Source: Tyto alba
Taxonomy: Eukaryota > Chordata > Aves > Strigiformes > Tytonidae
Direction: 5' to 3'
DNA: 64,000 bases
Assembly (NCBI RefSeq): GCF_018691265.1
Contig: NW_024881328.1
Location: forward strand, 43,689,515 to 43,753,514
Shown: positions 1 through 19,386 of the stretch, piece after piece
Layout of the letters: each line of letters opens with the position of its first letter
Position numbering within the stretch: the first letter of the stretch is position 1
The notes under the pieces: model-generated
The model's database searches: none
What the model saw: the letters and a program-made list of their open reading frames with translations, nothing else
What the model was told of the DNA's origin: nothing
Position numbers and translations under genes: made by a program

Positions 1-3000
1 GTGCACCATTTCATATGCCCGGCCTTGGGAGGAAGCGCTTTGCCAAGCCAGTGTGCACACAGTAAGCTTTTAAAAGGGAAGAGCCGATCACAGCCCACAC
101 ATGATAATTAAACAGCAGGCAGTGAAAATACATACATTAACTACCATTTATTGCTAAACCTGTAATGCACTGCCCAAAACAGCAGATTTGTCCCAAAGGA
201 GCGAGATGAAATCCCTGCACAGGCACAGTGCCATTCTCCACTGCACGTGCTGGTTCCTGGTGCAGCCGTGGCACGGTCCCAACCTGCAGCACCATGCAAA
301 GAGAGGACCCCCAGGCCAATGTCAACGGGACCCACAAACAGCCCCTGGCCCAAGCCTAAGTGGGACTGCTGGCCTTGGGGAGGGCAGGGATTCCAGGTGG
401 GGCCGGTTGGGGTTGTTAAAGGCTACTAGTGCCCATGGGCCCTGGCACTGCGTCCAAACAAGTCACCACCGAAGACCTTCTATTGGGTTTCTATACAGAG
501 GTGAATTGATCCACACTGATTGACACACCCAGCAAAGAAAACAGAGCAGAGAGGGCAAAGAGCAAGGTAAGTTTTACATAGTAAATAAATTATTCATTAA
601 TTGTTTTCAGAGCACAGACAGCACACCATTAGCTTCCAGCAGTGACAGTTATTATTTGGAAATATCACTCACAGCACTATTTGAATATGTGTCTGGTAGG
701 CTTTACAGATTACTCCACCACCTTGGCTTACCAATTTGATAGCAGCACTTTAAGATAGGCCAATTAATTCAGGGACTCCTGTGGATAACACAGGATACAG
801 TTGTGTAACTAAAGCCAGTCTCATAATACTTCTTTCCTGCACAAGCAGCCTCAGCCACAGTCTGTGTATGTGCCCCAGAGGCAGGAGGCATGGACATGCA
901 GGGAAGCACCCGACCTGTCAGTGAGCAGTGCTGTGTGGTGCAGTAAACGGGCCACAAACTTCTTTCTTCCTAGGTGATACACATCAGCTTCTCACTGCCA
1001 AACCTATCTCCTTAGCTACCAACAATTGTTCTTGGCAAACTAGACTAAACTTTGCCTATCAGGGACTATCTATGCCCAGCGCAGTATCTTTTCTTCTGGT
1101 TAACCATTCCAAACAAAATTTAGGTTCCTGGGTTATCTTCATCAGATTCAGTCACAAACCGCACCAGGCAAAACCAATGTAAAGATGTTCTCCACCTTAA
1201 AAACAGAAGGTGGGAAGTCACTGAGAAAGTGCTACTAATTAATTTCTCTTTCTGTATTAAACACAACCAGGCTGATGAGAGCATAAAAAAGTATCATTTG
1301 ATTAAAACCCTGAGTGAGTCTTCCAAGGCATCCTAAACAAAAACAAAAAGAACAGGATAGCCAGGGCTCGGATTAAAGCTTGTCCTCTGAAAATCAGTGG
1401 GAAAAGTAAAGAAGGGAAAAGTGGTTGATTTACTGAAGGAAAAGCCTCAGGATTTTATTATTTTTTTAAAAAGCAAGTCTAAACCCTGATTGTATGAAGG
1501 AAAGTTTGAGAAATAATGAAAAATACACACAATTCCAGGCTGCTTAAATCACTTTCCAATAGCTCTTTGAGAAGAAAACCCTGGGTGGCTTTGTAAATGT
1601 GAAATTTGGGAAAGACTGAGAGTCAGAGCCCTCCTGGGGCAGAAAACATGGTCTGTGGTTAGCTGGGGGTAGGCATTGCACTTCAACATTCAGACCCCGT
1701 GACTGCAGGAACACATTTCTTTCTGTTCTTCTCCACTGAGAACTGTTTATCCAAATAGTGCGTAAAGCCAACTCACACAGGCAGGGTAGAGTGCTGGTCT
1801 TCAGGAAAATCCAATGCCAGGACTTTTCTCTGCTTTCCAGCAAGTTGCATTTGGACGGTTCCTGTTCATCTTTACTTCCCTGGATAGGTAATTACTGTAG
1901 GACAGTACTCTGTGAGAGAGTAAAACCAAAAATGTTGAGGGAGGAGCACTTCAGGCTGATGGGGTTTGAAAACAAAACTCTCATTCAGACATCCTGGGTT
2001 AGTTTGCATCATCCTCCCAAGGACAGCATCGTGCCCCTTTGCAAGGGACATCTCAGTTTGCATATGAGGAGGACTCTCAGCCCTGGGGCTGGGTCATACT
2101 CATTTGCAAGGGCTGAGATAACACTGGTATTAAGATTATTTCATGCCTAGGCACTGCTGTGGACTGCCAGGCCTGCAAAACAGTTTGGGATGGGTCTTCT
2201 TGATTCTTTGAAGAGACAACAAAAAAAGAGGTGATTGCTTGTGGTTGTTCTGATCTTGGAGGATGAGGAAACAACTGAACTAGCAGAAATGGGTGAGCAG
2301 GCTACAGATGCATGGTAAGTTTGTTCTGAACATCTGCAGACTTCCTCCTGCTCACTTCTTGTACCAACAGTGTGCAGTCTTACAGATCAGACAGATTATT
2401 AAGGAACTCTTCAAATACAGTCTGACCTCAGCGATGCTACTTGTGGAGGAACACGTACTGTCAGTATGTGGGCCACCTGCAACAAGAAAAATGTCTTTAT
2501 TGTGTTTGGTAGCCAACAGTGCATGCTTGCTGCAGGTGCAAAACGACAGTGTAGATGTGTCAGATCTCATAACTCATGGTGGAAGGTAGCTGAAAAAGAG
2601 GAAGAAGACAGTTTAAAAGCCGCAACAAGATCTTTGCTGATTTCTGCAAACAGCTAATTGCACCAATTCTGGAAGGAGCCAAGAGATCTTTATTGGTATA
2701 GATTACAAACCCATGTACACAGTGGAAGGGGTAGAATGTTTATCCCTTATAATTCCATTAAGTAAATAATCTGTTCAGGAATTCAAATACCATGCTGAAG
2801 AGGGCCAAACAGAAATCCCTGCCAGCACATCACCCATGCTTGAGGATGCAGCTGCCTCCATCTTGTCCTTCTGTTCACTAAGGCTTAGAAAGAGCCACAG
2901 TACAGAAATAAAAGCTGCGTTCTCACTGACACAACAGTGAGTCCCCACGCTGAAGTCCCCAGCCATCCCACCACACTCTAGCAACGTGCATTTCTTTACC

Positions 3001-3905
3001 AGCCTCAGCATGTAAGAACTTTCTAGCACCACTGCTTCCATGACTGCTTTCTTGCTATCCCTTCCTAGTGTACTCGGCAAGATCACCGCTCTCTCTCAGC
3101 TCGGATACATGCCCAAGGCCCCTCCTGGCACTGGCATTTGCATGAGCAAGCTAGTTTGAACACTAGTCCCAGCTGTGATCTGCTCACACCTAGAAAGCTG
3201 ACCAGGACAAGCTCGGAGATAGCAGGGGAGGCACAGGCAAACGAGCTCCTGGAGGAGCTGGCTGCGGGCCTCTGCTAAGGGCTCTACAGACTTGGGGGCA
3301 GCCTGGGGACAAGTCCTTCCATTTCTGAGCTTGGAAAGCACCCCAGCTGCAACCACAGGCTTATCGCAAAGGCTCAGCTCTAATTCTGACTACTCCCCTA
3401 CCTTTGTACAATTTTTCTTAGGGAGTGCTGGTGAGTTATTTTCCAGGAATTTCTGATTAGCAAGTGTCTTAGTGGTGTTTTAAGAACATAAATCTTACTG
3501 GGAACCTTAGCCTGAACGTAAAACATATGCAGCCCTTATTCACCAGTTATCTGCTGGGTTCACAGGGAGACCCAAAACCAAGGGTAACAGTCACTGCAGA
3601 GCAGAGGCATACAGCATTGCTGGGCGGTGTCTCTGTGTGGCAGGGACACAGCTTGGTATCATCTGTAGTCCTTGTCTGATCCTCATCTATTCCGCAGTAA
3701 GCAAGAATTAATTACTCAAGTTATATAATTGAGTGTATCAAATCATCACTTAACCCGCCTCAATCCCACTGTTGCATTAAAGACAATATTCAGGACTGGC
3801 CTTAGTGAAGAACCATGAAGGCATGTCTTTGTCTGGTCTACCTTGATACTCCATCTGTGCAGGAAGGAAGGGCTAAAAGTTTTTATGTCATGGCTGCCTG
3901 TTTAC
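1..3905. other. Region with no recognised gene, left flank
   Basis: Only short unconvincing open frames occur here and none matches a protein I know. The right part should include the 3'-UTR of C21orf58. Candidate - strand AATAAA signals are at 2694-2689, 2501-2496 and 152-147, and I cannot choose between them. In human the next gene is YBEY, but I saw no YBEY coding blocks here. Confidence 0.6.
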
Positions 3906-12471
<8,566 letters not shown>

Positions 12472-12483
12472 TACAGTAGTCTC

Positions 12484-15400
12484 CTGGAAGAGTAGGCAGA
12501 GCAAAAACAGGTTAAAAATCTAAGCAAAGGAAGATAGGTTTTCAGTCGTCATTTTTTTTTCCTCTCCACAATCTTCAGGGAAGAAAAATTCCATTAGAAA
12601 AAAGATAATTCAAGATTGTGAGCAATCAAGGGAAGAAGATGAAAGCTTCAGTTTCTCTCTCAGGTAAAAATGAGTACACCACAATGCCATAGCCACAGCT
12701 TTTTCTGCCATTTCTTTTAATGCATTTTCATGCTGCAGGTTGCAATAGTCACAGGAGGACAACTCAGGGTGAGTATTTGTCTGTTCTTAACGGTTGCTAA
12801 CCTATCCCTGTTAGTGGCATTAAGCCTGGCCACCTGTGTTGCTAGTGTCTTCTAAGTAGCTCAGAGTTCTGTGCCTGCAACCTGGTTGCTAAGTTGTAGT
12901 GTCAATATAAACAATTTAATCTCCAGGTGTAGAAGGTTATGTACCATTTGTAAAACAAATGCCCAGCACATTTCTGAACAACAACAAAAGAAATAAAAGC
13001 CAAAGGTTCTTTAGTGGGAGCCCAGTGCTAGGGGCCAGATTATGATCTTGCTGATTGCAATATTTATCCCACCATAAGGGACTCATACACATTTGATGTA
13101 GACCTTCATATGAGTTTTCATCACTAAACTAAAAACTCAAAAAATTAAGGAGCACAGCTAGAACTCACCCCTGGGCGAGTAAAAGAGTAAAGGGGCCATG
13201 GTATAACATCTTTTTGCTTACTGTCTCCCAAGCAATGTGTAGGGTGTCTCCCCCTCCCAGCAAAGCCTTACCAGTGTAAAAAACAGGGCAACATTTGTCA
13301 GTGGCATGCATAAAATCAGTGCCAAGGCACGAGAAAGAAGCCAGGTAACAGATACTCAATCTCAGTATCATATTTTAAGCCTGGTTCTGCTCCTCAGAGA
13401 GCAAAGTTACAACCCCTTCCTTACTTGAAGGCCATAGCAAAGCCGCAGCTGGAGCAGCTGATAGATGCTTGTAGGGAGCTGTGTGGGAACAGCACAGATC
13501 ACCTCCTCCAGCTGTGACCCAGACAGCACGTGTGTGCAATATGTCCTTAAAAATACACAGGCTGGTAGTCACTGGAGAGGTTATAGAAACTGAGACATGG
13601 GGATCCCAAAAATAGCTGTGCCGTGTCAGAGCTAGGGCTCAGCTTTCTTTGGCAGGGGCTCATTTGTGAATGCTACGTGTGACACGGTGGAACAGAAAAC
13701 CCTCTCACCTCCCAGCAGTTTTCCTGAGAAACAGCTCTGGGTAGATTTTTCTACTTTAAAACTCCAATAGATGTTTATCCTGTTATCTCTAACATCTTTC
13801 ATCCCTTCATCCTTTGGGCAGCTGTAACAGCCTTTGATAAGGAGTCTCCTAGTTATCTTAAGCTTAAACATAAACCTAGTTATGGAAGTAAACAGCGTAA
13901 GTATAGTTTACTTAAGTGTTAGGCAAAAAAAAAAAAAAAAAGGATTACATTTAGACAGCTTTAAATGTAGATTCCTGAAGTTTATTGGAAATCTCATTTG
14001 TTATGTGAAATTTATATGACTGTTCTCCATGCACTTTTTCCATACTACTAGTGACTTAGAATAACAGAATCATTTAGGTATCATATTCCCATTCAGGTAT
14101 CTCTTTTCTAAGCAAAAGAAACTATTTAATTTGTCCTCAAATAGCAGATTTTTTTTACTCACTGATCTCATAACTCAGCTGGGAAGGTATAAGGCAAGAA
14201 CCCATACAGACTGCTCTCACACCCACCGCTTGGCCTCCACTATCAACCACTCTCAGAAGGTGCTGCATCAGCTGCACCTGTGATCACACCATGGCTGCAT
14301 GTCTGTTTGTAAAGTCTCAGGTTTATCCTAGTTGCTTCTTTCTGTACCTTTCTAGTTCATAAACCCTTCTGTGATGGGGTGATTGGGGTTGTGGGCAGCA
14401 TTTGAGCAGTGACGTAGCAAAGCAAGCTGTGTTGGTGTCTCCAGACAACCTCAACAGCCACAAGCCTGCTATTAGTCATTGCTGATGCTGGAGCAGACTT
14501 CTTGACTGCTGATGAATATTGAGCTGATGTTTTACCATCGACTGGTTTAATACAGTGCCCCCCAGAAGTGAATTTCTACAGCCTTCGTTGCAATAGGAAG
14601 AGAGGGTTACAAGAAAGATTGTCAAAAAGAAGCAAGTATTCCATTAAAAATATAGCGCCAGTGGTAAGCAACTGAGTTTGACTACAGAGGAAAGGAAGAG
14701 AGAAACTTCTGCTTGATGTAACTAGTATCCCAGAGAAAATCCAGTACTAGGTCAAATATGCTTTCCAGCAAATCTGCTAAGGGATCTTCCTTTTTCCACA
14801 CTTGTGGATGCTCTGGTCATAGTGGGATCCCTACTGTAGGTGAATCTTACAATCTGCTAATTAATGACTTGCTAGAAATGTGCCAGCCAGACACGAGAGG
14901 ATCCTGCCGAAAAGGGATCTATAGTTATGCTGAATCACAAACTGGGGATCACACATTGACATGGTGATGCGAAGGAGCAAAACCTGACAAATCTAATTCT
15001 GCAAAGGATATTCAAGAGTGCTATGTGCACCTCACAGGAGATAATTATTCTGCTCTATTTACCAGCACTGAAGTCAGACTTTGAATACTGTGCCTAATTT
15101 CAGCCATTACAGCTTAAGAGGGAAAGAAAGTCCAGGAAAAAAAGATAAATATGGTACATTTACAAAGTATAAGTTTGTACATTGTAGGACTATTAGACCG
15201 TTCCTCAGATACAAGAATGGATTAGATAACCTGGCAAGGTCCATACCAGTACCATATTTCTGTGATGTCTTTTATTGATTTTGATACTTTATGCCCTTAA
15301 TTTGAATTACTATGCTTTCTAAAAGAAAATATAAAAAAGAACCATACAAACTGACACACCTGGAAATATCCAGAGACGATAAACTTTCACGTTCTGGTTC

Positions 15401-17090
15401 TCTAGGTAGGAGTCTTTACCATTTCCATCTTAGAAGAGTGTTTTAAAATTTATTAAAATAGAGTTAAAAGAATGAAAAAAATAAAGACACACACACACAA
15501 ATCAGCAACAGAGAAGTACATATAATTTAATTCCAATCAATGTCTGCTTCTGCCAATTGTAATGTTGAAAATTAACAGTCGAGAGCTCGTTAGGCTGCTT
15601 GTTGGTTACAGGTATTGTAAAAATATCCTATCTGCATTTGAAAATAAACATATGAATAAAGCATTTTACAATTAAGACTAATTTCATGCCACTGTCATAT
15701 AACAATGTGCGATATTGGTTTTTACTGTTATTTCTGAAAACAATGATCCTAGCTTGAACCAAATTACACTTACAAGTAAGTATTCTTACTTACGATTAAG
15801 TACACTATACTAATCATACACTATACCTAATATTATTGTCTTCTTATATGACAATATCAAACCACTATTCTCTGCAAACACTGCTCATTTATTTGCAGAT
15901 AAGTTGCAGCAGCACCCAGAGTTCTCAGTAAAGTTTTGTTACCAGCTTGCTCTTAATGCAGCATTATCAGTGCTACTGCAAATTTAGTCAATGTGTAAAT
16001 GACCGCTACTGCTTTTATGGTTATGTCAGGTTGGATTGGCCCCAGCAGAAACAGAGGTGGCTTCAGCTCCCCCACGTCAAAGCTGTACTACCAGTGCAGA
16101 ACTCGAGTCCAGCTGCTGGCAGGGCAATTTGGGCAGTACCCAGATAATGCTGCAGGTGTTGGCTGATGTGCCGCCAGAGACAGGTTCCTTTTCAAATATA
16201 GACACTTGAGTCAATTTAATTAGATAAGCACTAGAAATCCTGACATTTTAACAAACAGACAGGAATATAATGCATGAGTTGGTTATTTAAAAAAAAAAAA
16301 AAAACAATAAACCAAAATCCATTAAACTCAAACAAACATGACTTATTTAATTTACATTTTTAGCTGGAGCAAGAAGTCAAAGCAGTAATTTATTTTAAAC
16401 CAAATTTTTTGAAGTGACATATCTGATTTGACAAAATTGCCATTATTAATGCCTTTTCTTTTAAGAAACTTCTTTGTTCTGAGCTTACCAGTTTCCTTTT
16501 GCTTCTCGGATTACACAACCTTTTGAGCTAAGAACTTTCATAATTCAGACTTTATCTTTTGGCACCGACTGGGGACAAACTCAGAATCCTGGCTATGGGG
16601 TCAGAGGACATGGCAGTACTACCAGAAAAAAAAAAAAAACAAATAAACCCTCAAAACAACTAAGGGCTGACAAAGCAGGTGACCAGAATTAGCATCTGAA
16701 GTCTGTCAGATCTAATGCCCCTGCATGATTTGCTCAGTGAAACTTCCACTCTTCCTTAGAAGAGCCAAACTGGTCATGAAGAAAAGGAAGGCCAATGCAC
16801 AGTCCCCCAGCAACCTCTGCAGTAGTTTAAAACAGCCTCTACCTCAGTTCTGGCCACACACCGACTTTCTGGTTCATAAAGGCTTGCCAACCCTGCCCTC
16901 CTCCTGGTGTCCTCAGCGTTTTCTTCAGAGCATTGAGCACCCACTGCTCCAGTCTTTTTGCTGTCTGTGCTGAAATATCCACATAGAGACAACGTGGGAG
17001 ACCAGGACATGTGGAGAAAACGGTTTGTTCCAAGAATGTGAACATGTCCATGTTTCTTCCCACATACTTTTTTCATGGTGGGTGACAGAG
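12484..17090 (-). other. Probable first intron of C21orf58, left part
   Basis: AT-rich sequence with A runs near 13924 and 16288 and no convincing coding exon on either strand. It is presumed intronic because the candidate 5' exon donor lies at 18583. I see no recognisable mobile element before the LTR at 17091. Confidence 0.5.
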
Positions 17091-18117
17091 TGGGTTGGGT
17101 TTGTGTGAGTGTGGGGGTTTGGTAGCAGGGCAGAAGGGCAGAGGGCTACAGCGGTGGCCTCTGTGAGAAGCTTCTTGACACTCCCCTGGCTCCAAGTCGG
17201 AGCCACCTTTGGCCAGAGCTGAGCTAATTAATGACGGTGGCCATGCCTCTACAATAATGGATTTAAGATGGGGAACCTTCAGTGGAGGAGTTGTGAGGAA
17301 AACACCACAGCAAACACTGAGATCATTGGAAGAAAGGAGGAAGAGCAGAGGAGGTGCTGCAGGTGCCGAAGCAGAGAACCCCCTGCAGCCCATGGAGAGA
17401 GGGCAGGCTGTGCCCTGCACTCATGGAGGTCACCAGTGGAGCAGATGCCCACCTGCAGCCCGTGGAGGGAGGGCAGGCTGTGCCCTGCACTCATGGAGGT
17501 CACCAGTGGAGCAGATGCCCACCTGCAGCCCGTGGAGGAGCCCATGCCAGAGCAGGTGTCCATACCTGAAGGAGGCCGGGACTCTGAGGGAAGCTTGCAC
17601 TGGAGCAGTCTGTCGCTGTGAGGGCTGTGGCAGGGACCCACACTGGAGCAGTTCATGAAGAGCTGCAGGCTGTAGGAAGGACTCAGGTGAGAGAAGTTTG
17701 TAGACTGTCTCCCATGGGAGGGAGCCCATGCTGGAGCAGGGGAAGAGTGTGAGGAGTCTTCTCCCTGAAGAGGAAGGAGCGGCAGAGACAACAGGTGATG
17801 AACTGACCGCAAGCCCCCATCACCCTGCACAACTGTGAGGGAAGAGGGAGAGGAATTGGGAGGAAAGCTGAGCCCGGGAAGAAGGGAAGGGTGGGGGGAA
17901 GTGTTTTTAAGATATGGTTGTATTTCTTACTGTCATGCTCTGATTGGTAAACTAATGGTGGTGGTGTTCAAATTAATGTTCTTTTTCTTCCCCAAGTCAA
18001 GACTTTTACCTGTGACCATAACTGAATCATCCCTCCCTGTCCTTGTCTTGATCCCCAAGGCTTTTGTTACAAGTGGCTGTGTGGTGCTCAATTGCCCTCT
18101 GGGCTTAAACCATGACA
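17091..18117 (-). mobile_element. Solo LTR of an avian endogenous retrovirus (copy 1)
   Basis: This LTR of about 1.03 kb reads on the - strand, starting TGTCATGGTTTAAGCCCAG at 18117. It shares many blocks with the copy at 53480: aaggacagggagggatg, cttcccgggctcagct, and gaagcttctcacag. The flanking 5-mers are cagag (17086-17090) and catag (18118-18122), a target duplication with one mismatch. The left edge is set by alignment with the other copy and is approximate. No gag, pol or env remains. It lies in the probable first intron of C21orf58, in the same orientation as that gene. Confidence 0.82.
17401..17538. repeat. 70-bp tandem duplication inside the LTR
   Basis: The unit beginning gggcaggctgtgccctgcac starts at 17401 and again at 17471, with an essentially identical second copy. 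It is an internal expansion of the repetitive middle part of this LTR. Confidence 0.9.
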
Positions 18118-18582
18118 CATAGGCATGGAAAACAGCATAGATGCAGCTCACAGGAGCAGCCAGGTCCCTCTCGCAACCTGGAAAATTAAATATCTGAATT
18201 TGGAGCAAAAGATGAATATATGAAAGAGCCTGACTTCAGGACCAAATGCATGGAAAGGCCCAGGGGTAGAAAATGGGTTGTTAGATCATGAAAATGCTTG
18301 CATTTCTATGTTTCTTAGAAAGAAAAAGGCAGTGTATTGCAAGAGGTTACCTCTGAACTGAGCCAAGTGGCAAATTTGATTAAAGCATGTGTTTTCCATT
18401 ACGATTTAATAACTTCGAGACAAGTCGCTGGTCTTAAAGATGCCTGTAAAGTTTATTATTCTCAATATTAAGAACACCTTATTTCTCCCTCGTTATCTAA
18501 CAATTATTTCCAGATGTTATGTCTCACTGCACCTGCACTTCCTGGATGAAGGGATTCTGCGGGTGAACTCCTCACAGCTCAC

Positions 18583-18760
18583 CTGCTGCAATGGAAACAA
18601 AGCAGCTGGACGCTGCAAATCCAAGACGCAGAATAGAGGCAAAATATGCACAAACGGCGCCTAGGCGTGCCGTGAAGGGTGGCGTTTCTACGCAAAAGTT
18701 TATAACCAAGCTGGAGGGTCAACTGCCCGCGGCGGACAGAGGGAGCCGCAGCCCGCCCGG
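18583..18760 (-). other. C21orf58: Candidate 5' non-coding exon of C21orf58 (3' edge at 18583)
   Basis: A strong - strand donor, CAGCAG|gtgagc, ends at 18583 close to the CpG-rich promoter. Joined to the exon at 12483 it gives an open frame with no ATG before an in-frame TAG, so it would be 5'-UTR. The upstream limit is unknown and 18760 is only a guess. Confidence 0.35.
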
Positions 18761-19330
18761 GCCGGCCCCTCAGCACCGCACATCACCGGCTTGGCCAGCT
18801 TTCCCGCCGCAGCCGCCCCCTCACTCCATTGGCTGTCACCCAGCTCTGGGCGGGGCTGTGGCCGGCGGCCCGTTTGAATCTGGCCAACCCGCTCAGCCCG
18901 AGCCGCGGAGGCCTGCTTCTCTCATTGGTGGCTGCTGCGGAGGGGCGGGCACTGGCGGCCGCGGGGGCGGAGGCAGAGGGAAGCTCTCCGGCTCGCTCTG
19001 ACTAGCCCAGCAGTCAGTCAGCGGGGGTGGGTGGGGCCAAGCTAGCGGCTGCTCTCGGCATTGGCTGGCCAGCCTCCTGCGGACGGCCAACCCCGCCAAT
19101 TGCCGAAGAACTTCCTCCCTTTCCTGGGCGGACGGACCGGCCCCTGCTCCCTTATTGGCCAGCGCTGGTGGCCGCCGCCTCGCGGTTGGCGGTGGAGCCG
19201 GGGCGGGCGGGGAGAAGGTGCTGAGGCGGCCATGACCGAAACTTCTGCGCCCTCTGCGGTGTGACAGTTGGGGCAGCGAGGGGCGTGGGCTGGGTCCGGC
19301 TGCCGCCCTCGGGCCCCCGGGTTGCCCGCC
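18690..19330. promoter_or_regulatory. GC-rich bidirectional promoter, C21orf58 / PCNT
   Basis: This is a CpG-dense, TATA-less stretch between the two divergent genes. It holds five CCAAT boxes: ATTGG at 18828-18832, 18924-18928, 19060-19064 and 19154-19158, and CCAAT at 19096-19100. GC boxes (ggggcggg types) lie among them. Such spaced CCAAT boxes are typical NF-Y sites in bidirectional housekeeping or cell-cycle promoters. The transcription start sites are not visible. Confidence 0.75.
19232..19264 (+). promoter_or_regulatory. Upstream ORF in the PCNT leader (10 codons)
   Basis: ATG at 19232 opens MTETSAPSAV and stops at TGA 19262-19264, 68 nt before the PCNT ATG. Its context (gcc before ATG, G at -3) is better than that of the main start (C at -3). 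If the transcript begins upstream of it, it could lower PCNT translation. The start site is unknown. Confidence 0.5.
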
Positions 19331-19332
19331 GC

Positions 19333-19386
19333 ATGGACGCGGAGGAGGAGGCGCGGAGGAGGAAGCTGGAGGCCGGCAGGGCCAAG
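19333..19386 (+). CDS. PCNT: PCNT exon 1 (coding part), residues 1-18
   Basis: The ATG at 19333 opens MDAEEEARRRKLEAGRAK, the conserved PCNT/AKAP9 start, and the donor is AAG|gtgagg. The phase at the end is 0. The start is chosen by homology. Its context has C at -3 and G at +4, so it is only moderate, and a short upstream ORF precedes it. Confidence 0.93.

Noticed and set aside
1..3905. YBEY 3' exon at the left edge, expected from human gene order
   Set aside because: No stretch resembling the YbeY metal-binding motif (H-G-x-x-H-L-x-G-x-x-H) was found on either strand.
15770..15830. Inverted and direct repeats around aagtaagtattcttacttac
   Set aside because: They are short, AT-rich and without loop or flanking structure suggesting an RNA gene or transposon end.
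17279..17830. A 183-codon - strand open frame and overlapping + strand frames
   Set aside because: They lie wholly inside the LTR and reflect its GC-rich repeats, not a gene.
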